NCBI RefSeq assembly: GCF_900109855.1
Contig: NZ_FOBO01000005.1
Location: forward strand, 62,001-126,000
Reading direction: 5' to 3'
Origin: Roseovarius tolerans
GTDB lineage: Bacteria; Pseudomonadota; Alphaproteobacteria; Rhodobacterales; Rhodobacteraceae
Length of the DNA: 64,000 bases
Below are positions 34,900 to 44,357 of this stretch, one piece after another. Both the position numbers and the translations under genes were made by a program. Below the pieces are notes generated by a model. It saw nothing but the letters and a program-made list of their open reading frames with translations, searched no databases and was not told the origin of the DNA. Position 1 is the first letter of the stretch, and each line of letters opens with the position of its first letter.

Positions 34900-36342
34900 A
34901 TGATCGAGAAACGACAGTTCTACATCAACGGCACCTGGACAGGTCCCATCGCGGGGCAGGACCATCACGTCATCGACCCCTCGACGGAAGAGCCCTGCGC
35001 GGTGATCTCGCTTGGCGGGCAGGCCGATACCGATGCCGCCGTCGCGAGCGCCCGCGCCGCCCTGCCGGGCTGGATGGCCACCCCCGTGGCCGAGCGTATC
35101 GCCCATGTCGAGAAGATCCTCGAGGTCTACAAGTCCCGGGCCGAGGACATGGCGCATGCGATCAGCGTCGAGATGGGCGCGCCCATCGACATGGCCCGCC
35201 AGCAGCAGGTGGGCGCGGGCGTCTGGCACATCACCAATTTCCTCAAGGCCGCGCGCGAGTTCGAATTCGACGCCCCCCTTGGCGATCACGCCCCCAATGA
35301 CCGGATCATCCACGAGGCGGTCGGCGTTGTCGGCATGATCACGCCGTGGAACTGGCCGATGAACCAGGTCACGCTCAAGGTCATCGCCGGGCTGGTGGCG
35401 GGCTGCACCATGGTGCTCAAACCCTCCGAGGAATCGCCGCTCAACGCCGTCGTCTTCGCCGAGATCATCCATGAGGCCGGTCTGCCCAAGGGCGTCTTCA
35501 ACCTCGTCAACGGTGATGGCGCGGGCGTCGGCAGCCAGCTTTCGGCGCATCCCGATATCGACATGATCAGCTTCACCGGCTCCGCGCGGGCGGGCAAGCT
35601 CATTGCCAAATCCGCCGCCGACACGCTCAAGCGCGTCAGCCTCGAATTGGGCGGCAAGGGCGCCAACCTGATCTTTGCCGATGCGGATGAGAAGGCCGTC
35701 AAGCGCGGCGTCATCCACTGCATGAACAACACCGGTCAGTCCTGCAACGCACCAACCCGCATGCTGGTGCAGCGCGAGAAATACGACAGCGCCGTGGAAG
35801 AGGCCGCCGAGGTCGCCGCCTCGCTCACCATCGGCCCCGCCAGCGAGGAAGGCCGCCATATCGGCCCGGTGGTGAACGAGGTGCAGTTCAACAAGATCCA
35901 GGACCTGATCCAGAAAGGCATCGACGAGGGCGCGCGCCTTGTCGCCGGGGGCACCGGGCGGCCCGAGGGGTTCAACAAGGGCTTTTACGTGCGCCCCACG
36001 GTCTTTGCCGATGTGACCAACGACATGACCATCGCGCGCGAGGAAATCTTCGGACCGGTGCTGTCGATCATCCCGTTCGACACCGAGGAAGACGGCCTCG
36101 CGATCGCCAATGACACGCCTTACGGGCTGACCAACTATGTCCAGACCAGTGACGGGGCACGGGCCAACCGCCTTGCACGCGGCCTGCGCTCCGGCATGGT
36201 CGAGATGAACGGCCAGTCGCGCGGCGCGGGCTCGCCCTTCGGCGGCATGAAGCAGTCGGGCTATGGCCGCGAGGGCGGCACATGGGGCATCGAGGACTTC
36301 CTCGAGGTCAAGGCGGTCTCCGGCTGGACGCCCGGCGCCTGA
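34900..36342 (+). CDS. Aldehyde dehydrogenase family protein
   Basis: 480 residues. Motifs: GMITPWNWPMNQVTLKV (NAD site), the catalytic Glu in LELGGKGANLIF and the catalytic Cys in NTGQSCNAPTR, then EEIFGPVLSI. This is the non-acylating ALDH fold oxidising an aldehyde to an acid; the substrate is not clear. ACGGAGG lies before the ATG. The glycosyltransferase follows 4 nt later. Confidence 0.89.
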   Translation: MIEKRQFYINGTWTGPIAGQDHHVIDPSTEEPCAVISLGGQADTDAAVASARAALPGWMATPVAERIAHVEKILEVYKSRAEDMAHAISVEMGAPIDMARQQQVGAGVWHITNFLKAAREFEFDAPLGDHAPNDRIIHEAVGVVGMITPWNWPMNQVTLKVIAGLVAGCTMVLKPSEESPLNAVVFAEIIHEAGLPKGVFNLVNGDGAGVGSQLSAHPDIDMISFTGSARAGKLIAKSAADTLKRVSLELGGKGANLIFADADEKAVKRGVIHCMNNTGQSCNAPTRMLVQREKYDSAVEEAAEVAASLTIGPASEEGRHIGPVVNEVQFNKIQDLIQKGIDEGARLVAGGTGRPEGFNKGFYVRPTVFADVTNDMTIAREEIFGPVLSIIPFDTEEDGLAIANDTPYGLTNYVQTSDGARANRLARGLRSGMVEMNGQSRGAGSPFGGMKQSGYGREGGTWGIEDFLEVKAVSGWTPGA

Positions 36343-36346
36343 GACG

Positions 36347-37102
36347 GTGGCGGGCCACGCCTTCGTCCTGCATCTGCCGCGCGCCACCGCCCGGCGTGAC
36401 AATGCCCGCGCGGTGCTGGCAGACTGCGGGATGGAGGGCGAGATATGGCCCGCCGTCGACGGCCGCACGCTGTCCTCGACCGATCTCGCCGCCTGCGTGG
36501 GCGCGCAGATTTTCGCGCCCGCCTATCCCTTCGATCTCAGCGCGGGCGAGATTGGCCGTTTCCTCAGCCACCGCCAGATCTGGGCCGAGATCGTCCGCCG
36601 CGATCTCGATTTCGGCCTGATCTTCGAGGATGACGCCGCCCTCACGGCCGAACCCTATGCAAGCGCGCTGCGCCTCGCGCTTGCCAATATCGACATGCTC
36701 GGGCTGATCCAGTTCCAGACGCGGCCCCATGCCGGGCCCGCCACGCTGGTCGATACGGTTGGGGCAAGCGTGCTCAGCGTACCGCAACAGACCGGGCTGC
36801 GCAGCACCGCGCAAATGCTCAGCTGGGACGCCGCCGATCACCTCCTGCACCTGACCGAGAGTTTCGACCGCCCGGTCGATACGTTCCTGCAAAGCCATTG
36901 GCACACCGGGTTGCGCCCGGCGGCGATCCATCCCTCCGGGATCAGCGACATCGCCGATACGCTCGACGGTTCCACCATTCAGGGCGGCACGCGCGGCGTG
37001 CTTGCAAAACTGCACCGCGAATGGGCGCGCTATCGCTATCGCCGGAGTGTCAGCCGCGCCTCGCGCCATAGCGGCGCACCGGTGCAGGGCGGGCTCGCGT
37101 GA
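36347..37102 (+). CDS. Glycosyltransferase family 25 (LPS biosynthesis type)
   Basis: 251 residues. AFVLHLPRATARRDNARAVL is the family start, FLSHRQIWAEIVRRDLDFGLIFEDDAAL includes the EDD metal-binding motif, and the C-terminus is basic. GT25 enzymes add galactose-type sugars to lipooligosaccharide cores. The GTG at 36347 is the first codon in frame after the ALDH stop. The linkage to an ALDH is odd and may be only proximity. Confidence 0.77.
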   Translation: MAGHAFVLHLPRATARRDNARAVLADCGMEGEIWPAVDGRTLSSTDLAACVGAQIFAPAYPFDLSAGEIGRFLSHRQIWAEIVRRDLDFGLIFEDDAALTAEPYASALRLALANIDMLGLIQFQTRPHAGPATLVDTVGASVLSVPQQTGLRSTAQMLSWDAADHLLHLTESFDRPVDTFLQSHWHTGLRPAAIHPSGISDIADTLDGSTIQGGTRGVLAKLHREWARYRYRRSVSRASRHSGAPVQGGLA

Positions 37103-37114
37103 TCTGCACCCGGC

Positions 37115-37138
37115 ACCGACGCGATACCGACGCGATAC
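37115..37138 (-). repeat. 11-bp tandem repeat, minus orientation
   Basis: ACCGACGCGAT is repeated directly at 37115-37125 and 37126-37136, with a partial third unit. Read on the minus strand the unit is CGCGTCGGTAT, the same period and core as at 58769-58793. It lies 12 nt after the glycosyltransferase stop. Confidence 0.7.
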
Positions 37139-37158
37139 AGCCCCCCGTTTCGAGGCCT

Positions 37159-37803
37159 CTAGAACGGTGCCTTGGCGCGAAATTTCACACCCGCGCCGCC
37201 GTCCGGATGGCGCAGGCGCAACTCCTCGGAATGCAGCATCAGGCGCGAATAGTCCCGCGCCGCGCCGCTGGCATAGAGCGGATCACCGAGGATCGGATGC
37301 CCGAGGCTGAGCATATGCACCCGCAACTGATGACTGCGCCCGGTCTTCGGGCTGAGCCGCACGCGGCTCTCGTTTTCGCCCTGCCGCAGCACCCGCCATT
37401 CGGTCCATGCGGCGCGCCCGGTCTCGTGGCAGACCTTCTGCAAAGGCCGGTTTGGCCAGTCTACCGTCAGCGGCAGATCGACAACGCCGGTCTTGGGTGA
37501 AAGCAGCCCAAACACCCGTGCCACATAGGTTTTCTTCGCCTGCCGCTTCTCGAATTGCAGGCCCAGATGGCGCTGTGCATGGGGGGTGAGCGCAAAGATC
37601 ATCACGCCCGAGGTGTCGCGGTCCAGCCGGTGCACCAGCAGCGCGGTCGGAAACGCGTCCTGCAGACGGGTCATCAGGCAATCGGCCAGATGTTCGCCCT
37701 TTCCCGGCACGCTGAGCAGGCCTGCGGGCTTGTTGACCACGACGATTTCGTGGTCGTGATGCAGGATGTCGAGCGGGTCTGTTGGCGGCGCATAATCGGA
37801 CAT
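37159..37803 (-). CDS. rluA: RluA family pseudouridine synthase
   Basis: 214 residues. The catalytic HRLDRDTSGVMIFA is at about residues 58-71, KTYVARVFG and RSHQLRVHMLSLGHPILGDPLYA follow. RluA-type enzymes make pseudouridine at 23S U746 and tRNA U32; other members hit other sites. No S4 domain is visible, which agrees with RluA proper. The gene ends 57 nt from the glycosyltransferase stop. Confidence 0.87.
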   Translation of the reverse strand: MSDYAPPTDPLDILHHDHEIVVVNKPAGLLSVPGKGEHLADCLMTRLQDAFPTALLVHRLDRDTSGVMIFALTPHAQRHLGLQFEKRQAKKTYVARVFGLLSPKTGVVDLPLTVDWPNRPLQKVCHETGRAAWTEWRVLRQGENESRVRLSPKTGRSHQLRVHMLSLGHPILGDPLYASGAARDYSRLMLHSEELRLRHPDGGAGVKFRAKAPF

Positions 37804-37847
37804 GCGCGCGCCTTACACCACCATGCGGCCAAGGGCCACCGCCGCGC

Positions 37848-38504
37848 TCACTCCGCCGCGTCGCGCAGGCTCGACATCAGCAGGTGGAACTTCTCGCCCT
37901 GAATGGCCACATGCCCCCGCAGCGCCTCCGCCGCCCATTCCGCCTCACCCGCGCGCAGAGCCGCGACGATCGCCTCGTGCTCGGCCATGGATTGTTGCAT
38001 CCGTCCGCGCAAACGCAGTTGCAACCGGCGAAATGGCTTGAGTCGCCGGTGCAGTCGCAGCGCTTCATGCTCCAGAAACCCATTGCCCGCCTGATGATAG
38101 ATCACGTGGTGGAATTGCTCGTTCTCGCGGTAGTAGCCATCGGTGTCCCCCGCCTCGACCGCCGCCGTGCAACGCGCATTTGCCGCGTCCAGATCACGTA
38201 GTGCAGGTTCGGAAATACGCTGTGCCGCAAGCCGTCCGCATACGCCCTCGATCTCGGCCATGGTCTCGAACATCTCCATCAGTTCGACCGGGCCGGGCTG
38301 CCGGATGAACACCCCTCGACGAGGTATCTGCTCGGCCAGTCCCGAGGCCACAAGCCGTCCGAGCGCCTCGCGAATCGGCGTGCGCGATACCTCGAATTGA
38401 CGGGCAAGGCGGATCTCGTCCAGCCGGTCGCCATCGTTGAACCCGCCGGTGAAGACAAGCTCTTCCAGCGCATCTGCAATGATATCGGCCCGGCGTTGTG
38501 ACAT
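37848..38504 (-). CDS. GntR family regulator (FadR/FCD subfamily), likely of the malonate operon
   Basis: 218 residues. The winged helix is IRLARQFEVSRTPIREALGRLVASGLAEQIPRRGVFI, and the FCD ligand-binding helices follow with the metal-binding Asp/His pattern (FHHVIYHQAGNGFLEHEAL). The ATG at 38504 is used; a longer frame start at 38609 overlaps the operator. It lies divergent to the TRAP/malonate operon, so control by malonate or a malonyl derivative is inferred. Confidence 0.85.
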   Translation of the reverse strand: MSQRRADIIADALEELVFTGGFNDGDRLDEIRLARQFEVSRTPIREALGRLVASGLAEQIPRRGVFIRQPGPVELMEMFETMAEIEGVCGRLAAQRISEPALRDLDAANARCTAAVEAGDTDGYYRENEQFHHVIYHQAGNGFLEHEALRLHRRLKPFRRLQLRLRGRMQQSMAEHEAIVAALRAGEAEWAAEALRGHVAIQGEKFHLLMSSLRDAAE

Positions 38505-38551
38505 GCGAAAAACTCTAGGCGGCAAAGGCTTTGTGCGCAAGATGGAATTTC

Positions 38552-38561
38552 TTGTATACAA
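38552..38561. promoter_or_regulatory. GntR-type palindrome TTGTATACAA
   Basis: Perfect 10-bp palindrome, close to FadR-subfamily operators, 48 nt upstream of the regulator start and 85 nt upstream of the TRAP substrate-binding gene. It may control both divergent transcripts. Confidence 0.55.
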
Positions 38562-38645
38562 AAATCTTGACTCTGAATTCAAAACTCCAAAGACTGTATC
38601 AATGCTCACGGGTCATCAGGCCCACGGCAGTTATGGGAGGAATAC

Positions 38646-39629
38646 ATGAAACACACGTTTATAGCGGCCACCGCCGCAACTGCACTGCTTATGGGCGGTA
38701 CGGCCACAGCCGCCGAACTGCGCCTGTCGCATCAGTGGTCCAACAACGACGTGCGTCACAAGGTGGCGCAAATCGTCGCCGATGAAGTGGCCGCCGCCGA
38801 TGTCGACCTTGAGATCAAGATTTTCGGCTCGAAGTCGCTGTTCAAGCCGCGCGAGCAATACACCCCGCTCAGCCGTGGTCAGCTCGACATGACGGTCCTG
38901 CCGCTGAGCTATGCAGGCGGCCAACAACCCGCGTACAACCTCACGCTGATGCCGGGGCTGGTAAAGAACCACGATCACGCCGCGCGCCTGTCCGACAGCC
39001 CCTTCATGGAGGCGCTGGAGGCCAAGATGGCCGAGGATGACGTGATGGTGCTTGTGCATGGCTATCTCGCAGGTGGTTTCGCGGGCAAGGAAAAGTGCAT
39101 CACAAAACCAGATGACATTCAGGGCCTTCAAACCCGGGCGGCGGGCAAGGCGTTTGAACAGATGCTCGCGGGGGCCGGTGCGTCCATCGCCTCGATGGCG
39201 AGTTCCGAGATCTACAACGCCATGCAGACCGGCGTTCTGGATGCGGCCAACACCTCGTCCTCGTCCTTTGTCTCCTACCGCATTTACGAGCAGGTCAGCT
39301 GCTACACACCGGCAGGCGACGTGGCGCTTTGGTTCATGTATCAGCCGCTTTTGATGAACAAGACCACCTTCGAAGGTCTTTCCGAAGATCAGCAGGCGGC
39401 GCTCATGGCCGGGGCCGAAAAGGCCGAAGCCTACTATCTCGAAGAGGCCAAGAAGCAGGACGCCAACTCCGTTGAGGTGTTCGAGAAGGCCGGCGTCGAG
39501 ATCGCCCATATGAGCCAAGAGGAGTTCGATGCATGGCGCGCCATCGCTCAGGAAACCTCCTACAAGGCCTTTGTCGAGCAGGTGCCCGACGGGCAGGAAC
39601 TGCTCGACATGGCGCTCGCCGTCGAGTGA
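38646..39629 (+). CDS. matP: TRAP transporter substrate-binding protein DctP (malonate)
   Basis: 327 residues. A signal peptide (MKHTFIAATAATALLMGGTATAAE) is followed by the DctP fold with LRLSHQWSNND, KIFGSKSLFKPREQYTPLSRGQLDM, and the binding-loop LQTRAAGKAFEQMLAGAGA. GGGAGG lies 6 nt before the ATG. Malonate is inferred because the operon encodes malonyl-CoA synthetase and decarboxylase, as in matPQMAB clusters. Confidence 0.85.
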   Translation: MKHTFIAATAATALLMGGTATAAELRLSHQWSNNDVRHKVAQIVADEVAAADVDLEIKIFGSKSLFKPREQYTPLSRGQLDMTVLPLSYAGGQQPAYNLTLMPGLVKNHDHAARLSDSPFMEALEAKMAEDDVMVLVHGYLAGGFAGKEKCITKPDDIQGLQTRAAGKAFEQMLAGAGASIASMASSEIYNAMQTGVLDAANTSSSSFVSYRIYEQVSCYTPAGDVALWFMYQPLLMNKTTFEGLSEDQQAALMAGAEKAEAYYLEEAKKQDANSVEVFEKAGVEIAHMSQEEFDAWRAIAQETSYKAFVEQVPDGQELLDMALAVE

Positions 39630-39640
39630 CGTGACCCAAG

Positions 39641-39667
39641 TGCCGCGCCCCCTTGGTGGGCGCGGCA
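39641..39667 (+). terminator. Intercistronic hairpin after the TRAP binding-protein gene
   Basis: A 10-bp stem, TGCCGCGCCC and GGGCGCGGCA, with a 7-nt loop lies in the 77-nt gap between matP and the membrane genes. There is no T-run. Such hairpins can raise the ratio of binding protein to permease mRNA. Confidence 0.5.
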
Positions 39668-39706
39668 TTCCCCGACTGAAATTCCGACCACCATCAGGAG
39701 TGCCAA

Positions 39707-40255
39707 ATGGCTGGCCAGACCTCGGGCGCCGTCGCGCGCACCGGCAATAACCCCTTCTTGCGCGCCGTTGCTGCGATCTCGAGCCTTGCGGGCTGGATCT
39801 CGGCGGGCATGATCGTCTCGGCGGTGCTGATCACCTGCCAGATGATCTGGATCCGCTTTGTGATGAACGGCTCGACCATCTGGCAGACCGAGGCGGTGAT
39901 CTATCTCATGATCGCCGCGACTCTGCTGGGCCTGCCTTACGTGCAGCGCCTGCGCGGACATGTGAACGTGGATCTGATCCCGCTCGCCCTGCCGCGCCGC
40001 ATGCGCAAGGGGCTGGCGGTGCTGACGCTCTCGCTGTCGATCCTCGTCGTCGGTGTGATGCTTTGGTATGGCTATGAATTCTGGCATTTCGCCTGGGCGC
40101 GCGGCTGGACCTCCGACACCATCTGGGCAGTGCGGCTGTGGATCCCGTACCTCGCCATTCCGGTGGGTTTTGCCCTGTTTCTCTTGCAACTGGTGGCCGA
40201 CCTCGTGGCGCTGATCCTCGATATCGACACCCCATTCGGACTGGAGGACGCCTGA
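39707..40255 (+). CDS. matQ: TRAP transporter small permease DctQ
   Basis: 182 residues with four membrane helices, typical of DctQ: GWISAGMIVSAVLITCQMIWIRFVM, TEAVIYLMIAATLLGLPYVQRLRGHVNVDLI and later helices. CAGGAG is 7 nt before the ATG. It anchors the binding protein to the large permease. The stop overlaps the next ATG by one base. Confidence 0.88.
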   Translation: MAGQTSGAVARTGNNPFLRAVAAISSLAGWISAGMIVSAVLITCQMIWIRFVMNGSTIWQTEAVIYLMIAATLLGLPYVQRLRGHVNVDLIPLALPRRMRKGLAVLTLSLSILVVGVMLWYGYEFWHFAWARGWTSDTIWAVRLWIPYLAIPVGFALFLLQLVADLVALILDIDTPFGLEDA

Positions 40256-41568
40256 TGGACCCGCTTGTGCTTGGCCTCATCGTCGCCATCGCGACCATTA
40301 TCGTGCTGTTCTCCGGCGTCTCTGTCGCGCTCGGTCTGCTGATCGTGGCGGGCGGATTCCTGATCATCTTCGACGGGATGCGCTCGCTGGAACTCATGCC
40401 GGAAATCTTCTTTGGCAAGCTCGACAATTTCGCGCTTCTGTCGATTCCGATGTTCATCATCATGGGGGCCTCTATAGCCTCGACCCGTGCGGGTGCCGAT
40501 CTTTATGAGGCGCTGGAGCGGTGGTTGACCCGCGTGCCCGGTGGCCTCGTGATCTCCAACCTTGGGGCTTGCGCGCTCTTCTCGGCGATGTCGGGCTCCT
40601 CGCCCGCCACCTGTGCTGCCATCGGCAAGATGGGCATCCCCGAGATGCGCAAGCGCGGCTACCCTGATTCAGTCGCCGCAGGCTCCATCGCGGCGGGCGG
40701 CACGCTCGGTATTCTCATCCCGCCCTCGGTCACGATGATCGTCTATGGCATCGCGACGGAAACCTCGATTGGCCGCCTGTTTCTGGCGGGCGTCATTCCG
40801 GGCATGCTGTTGGTCGCGCTCTTCATGGCGTGGTCGCTCTACCAGACATGGAAGGCGGGCGATGTGCGCCTTCTGGGGGCGAAACCCTATACATGGGCGC
40901 AGAAAATTGAGATCCTGCCCCGTGTTCTGCCGTTTCTCGCGATCATCCTCGGGGTGCTCTACGCGATGTATGGCGGCATCGCCACACCGTCCGAGACGGC
41001 CGCTGTCGGCGCGCTGCTGTGTCTGGTGATCGCCATGGTAATCTACAAGCTGTGGGATCCCCGCGCGCTTTGGGTGGTATTGCGCGACAGCACCCGCGAG
41101 AGCGTGATGATCCTCTTCATCATCGCGGCGGCGGGGGTGTTTTCCTACATGCTGTCCTCGCTTTTCATCACCCAATCCATCGCGGAATGGATTGGCACGC
41201 TTGACGTCAATCGCTGGATTCTCATGGGCGCGATCAACGTCTTCCTGCTTATCGCGGGCTTCTTCCTGCCCCCCGTCGCGGTGATCCTGATGGCAGCCCC
41301 GATCCTGTTGCCGATCATCACCACCGCCGGGTTTGATCCGATCTGGTTTGCCGTGGTGCTGACCATCAACATGGAAATCGGCCTGATTTCGCCGCCCGTG
41401 GGGCTCAACCTCTATGTGATCAACGGCATCGCGCCCGATATCAAGCTCAAGACGATCCTTGTCGGCTCGCTGCCATATGTCGGCTGCATGATTCTCGCGA
41501 TCATCCTCTTGTGCCTGTTCCCCGGGCTGGCCACATGGTTGCCGAATGCAGTGATGGGACTGGGCTGA
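40255..41568 (+). CDS. matM: TRAP transporter large permease DctM
   Basis: 437 residues with about twelve membrane segments. Conserved features are FALLSIPMFIIMGASIASTRAGADLYEALERWLTRVPGGL, the ATCAAIGKMGIPEM segment and SPPVGLNLYVINGI at the C-terminal half. It is the sodium-coupled channel part of the malonate TRAP system. It starts at the base where the DctQ stop ends (TGATG) and overlaps the next gene by one base. Confidence 0.9.
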   Translation: MDPLVLGLIVAIATIIVLFSGVSVALGLLIVAGGFLIIFDGMRSLELMPEIFFGKLDNFALLSIPMFIIMGASIASTRAGADLYEALERWLTRVPGGLVISNLGACALFSAMSGSSPATCAAIGKMGIPEMRKRGYPDSVAAGSIAAGGTLGILIPPSVTMIVYGIATETSIGRLFLAGVIPGMLLVALFMAWSLYQTWKAGDVRLLGAKPYTWAQKIEILPRVLPFLAIILGVLYAMYGGIATPSETAAVGALLCLVIAMVIYKLWDPRALWVVLRDSTRESVMILFIIAAAGVFSYMLSSLFITQSIAEWIGTLDVNRWILMGAINVFLLIAGFFLPPVAVILMAAPILLPIITTAGFDPIWFAVVLTINMEIGLISPPVGLNLYVINGIAPDIKLKTILVGSLPYVGCMILAIILLCLFPGLATWLPNAVMGLG

Positions 41569-42812
41569 TGAGCGTGCTGGCGGATCTTCTTTCAACGGTG
41601 TTCGAGCGGCGCTATCGCGGTGCCGCCGAACCCGACCGGCAAAACCGCAGCATCGAGGCGCTGTGCCGTGATCTTCTGGGCAGTTCGGGCGAGGTGTCGG
41701 GCATGGCACTCGCCCGGCTGATCCTTGATCGCTACGCGGGCATGGATGACGCGGGCAAACTGGCGTTTTTCGAGTTCCTGACGCAGGATATGGGCGTCGA
41801 CCCCGAGGCGGTGCGCGACACGCTCGATGCGTTTGAGGCCACGCCCGACCGGAACACCTACCGCGCCTTCATGACCGCCGCCGAGCCGCCGCGACAGGAG
41901 CTTGCCCGCCGTCTCAATCAGGTGCCGGGGGCAACGGCGCAGCTTGTGGCGATGCGCTCGGATCTCTTGCGTCTGGCACGCGACAATCCGGGGCTTTCGA
42001 TCGTCGATCTCGATCTCAAGCACCTCTTTGCGTCGTGGTTCAATCGCGGCTTTCTGGTGCTGCGTCCGATCAACTGGACGAGTTCGGCGGATGTGCTGGA
42101 AAAGATCATCGCCTATGAGGCGGTGCATGCCATCGACAGCTGGGATGATTTGCGCCGCCGGTTGCAACCCACGGACCGGCGCTGCTTTGGATTTTTCCAT
42201 CCCGCAATGCCCGACGAGCCGCTGATTTTCGTCGAGGTGGCGCTCAGCCACGGCGTCCCCGGTGCGATCCACGACGTCCTGTCGGAGGACCGCGAAGCCA
42301 TCGCGCCGGATGCCGCCGACACCGCCGTCTTCTACTCGATCTCCAACTGTCAGTCGGGGCTGGCGGGCATTTCCTTCGGCAACTCGCTAATCAAGCAGGT
42401 GGTGGCGGACCTTTCGCAGGAATTGCCCAATCTCAAGACCTTTGTCACCCTGTCGCCGATTCCCGGCCTCACCCGCTGGCTGTCGGAGCGTGACAAGACC
42501 ATGCCCGAGGAGGATGACGCCCGCCGCCAGATCACCGCGCATTACCTTCTGAACGGCACGCGCGACAAGGGCGGGCCCTATGATCCGGTGGCGCGGTTTC
42601 ACTTGGGCAACGGCGCATCGGTCCATGCGATCCATGCGGGGGCGGATCTTTCGCCCAACGGGCAAAAGCAATCGGGCGGTGTGATGGTGAATTACCTTTA
42701 CGACCTGCGCCAGATTTCGCAAAACCACGAGCGATTTGCGGCCTCGGGTGAGATCGCCGCCTCGTCAGAGGTGACAGCCCTCGCCTCTGCGGCCGCCAAG
42801 ACGACGGAATGA
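41568..42812 (+). CDS. matA: Malonyl-CoA decarboxylase
   Basis: 414 residues of malonyl-CoA decarboxylase (MCD): an N-terminal helical oligomerisation domain of about 80 residues, and a GNAT-like catalytic domain with FFHPAMPDEPLIFVEVAL, YSISNCQSGLAGISFGNSLIKQV and the HYLLNGTRDKGGPYDPVARFHLGNGA with catalytic Ser/His candidates. It makes acetyl-CoA from malonyl-CoA. The start overlaps the DctM stop by one base. Confidence 0.9.
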   Translation: MSVLADLLSTVFERRYRGAAEPDRQNRSIEALCRDLLGSSGEVSGMALARLILDRYAGMDDAGKLAFFEFLTQDMGVDPEAVRDTLDAFEATPDRNTYRAFMTAAEPPRQELARRLNQVPGATAQLVAMRSDLLRLARDNPGLSIVDLDLKHLFASWFNRGFLVLRPINWTSSADVLEKIIAYEAVHAIDSWDDLRRRLQPTDRRCFGFFHPAMPDEPLIFVEVALSHGVPGAIHDVLSEDREAIAPDAADTAVFYSISNCQSGLAGISFGNSLIKQVVADLSQELPNLKTFVTLSPIPGLTRWLSERDKTMPEEDDARRQITAHYLLNGTRDKGGPYDPVARFHLGNGASVHAIHAGADLSPNGQKQSGGVMVNYLYDLRQISQNHERFAASGEIAASSEVTALASAAAKTTE

Positions 42813-42823
42813 AGGACAAGACC

Positions 42824-44341
42824 ATGGCCAACCCTCTCTATGACACGCTTTTCGGTCGCCATGCGGGCCGCAGCACCCCGTTTCTCCACCTCGGCGACGG
42901 GCAAACGCTCAGCTATGACGCCTTCCTGCGGCTGACCGCGCGCTATGCCCATGCGTTCTGCGCGGCGGGGCTCGCGTCCGGCGACCGGCTCGCCGCGCAG
43001 ATCGAGAAATCGCCCGAGGCGCTCGCGGTCTATGCCGCATGCGTGCAGGCGGGCATCGTCTTTCTGCCGCTCAACACCGGCTATACCGGGGATGAGCTGT
43101 CGTACTTCGTAAGCGACAGCGGCGCGAAGCTGTTGCTGTGCGACCCAGCCAAATCCGACGCGCTCCGCCCGATGGCCGAGGCGGCGGGGGCCGCGCTGAT
43201 GACGCTGGATGCGGGTGGCAATGGCACGTTGCCCGACGCGGCGCGTGATCTGCCCGAGACGTTCGAGACCACTCCGCGCGATGGCGACGACCTTGCGGCG
43301 TTTCTCTATACCTCTGGCACCACGGGCCGCTCCAAGGGGGCGATGCTGACGCAGACCAATCTGCTCTCCAACGCCGAGGTTCTGGTGGATTACTGGCGAT
43401 TCAGCGCCGAGGACGTGCTCTTGCATGCGCTGCCGATCTTTCATACCCACGGCCTTTTCGTGGCGACCAACGTCATCCTGCTGGCGGGCGGATCCATGAT
43501 CTTCCTGCCAAAATTCGACGTGGACACGGTGATTGACGCGCTGCCACGCGCCACCTCGATGATGGGCGTGCCGACCTTCTACACCCGCCTGCTGGACGAT
43601 CCGCGCTTCACCCGCGACTTGGTTGCACATATGCGGCTCTTCACCTCCGGCTCGGCGCCGCTTCTGGCCGAAACGCATGTGGCGTTTGAAGAGCGCACCG
43701 GCCACCACATCCTTGAGCGCTACGGCATGACCGAGACCAACATGAACACCTCCAACCCCTACGAGGGCGCGCGCCGCGCCGGGACCGTGGGCTTTCCCCT
43801 TCCGGGTGTGGATCTCAAGGTCACCGATCCGCAAAGTGGCGAGACCTTGCCGCAGGGCGAGATCGGCCTGATCGAGGTGCGCGGCCCGAATGTCTTCAAG
43901 GGCTACTGGAACATGCCCGAAAAGACCGCCGAGGAACTGCGCGACAACGGTTTCTTCATCACCGGCGATCTCGGGCTGATTGACGATCAGGGCTATGTGC
44001 AGATCGTGGGGCGCAACAAGGACCTGATCATCTCGGGTGGCTACAACATCTACCCCAAGGAAATCGAATTGCTGCTCGATGACCAACCCGGCGTTCTGGA
44101 AAGCGCCGTGGTGGGCGTGCCGCATCCCGATTTCGGCGAGACGGTGGTGGGCTTTCTGGTGCCGCAAAAGGGCGAAACGCTCGATCTTGATGCCATTGCC
44201 GGGGCTGCGTCGCAGAGCCTTGCGCGGTTCAAGCATCCGCGCCGCCTGATCGTGCTCGACGAATTACCGCGCAACACGATGGGCAAGGTGCAAAAGAACA
44301 TGCTGCGCGCGGATTACGCGGATCTGTTCGCCGCCGCTTGA
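42824..44341 (+). CDS. matB: Malonyl-CoA synthetase (MatB)
   Basis: 505 residues of the adenylate-forming family. The P-loop TSGTTGRSKGAMLT is near residue 164, YGMTETNMNTSN gives the acyl-selectivity motif of MatB (the Arg/Met region binding the malonate carboxylate), and GYNIYPKEIE and the C-terminal GKVQKNML lysine follow. It activates malonate with CoA and ATP. AAGGAC is 7 nt before ATG 42824. It feeds matA directly. Confidence 0.9.
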   Translation: MANPLYDTLFGRHAGRSTPFLHLGDGQTLSYDAFLRLTARYAHAFCAAGLASGDRLAAQIEKSPEALAVYAACVQAGIVFLPLNTGYTGDELSYFVSDSGAKLLLCDPAKSDALRPMAEAAGAALMTLDAGGNGTLPDAARDLPETFETTPRDGDDLAAFLYTSGTTGRSKGAMLTQTNLLSNAEVLVDYWRFSAEDVLLHALPIFHTHGLFVATNVILLAGGSMIFLPKFDVDTVIDALPRATSMMGVPTFYTRLLDDPRFTRDLVAHMRLFTSGSAPLLAETHVAFEERTGHHILERYGMTETNMNTSNPYEGARRAGTVGFPLPGVDLKVTDPQSGETLPQGEIGLIEVRGPNVFKGYWNMPEKTAEELRDNGFFITGDLGLIDDQGYVQIVGRNKDLIISGGYNIYPKEIELLLDDQPGVLESAVVGVPHPDFGETVVGFLVPQKGETLDLDAIAGAASQSLARFKHPRRLIVLDELPRNTMGKVQKNMLRADYADLFAAA

Positions 44342-44357
44342 GCCGCGCATGCCCCGT

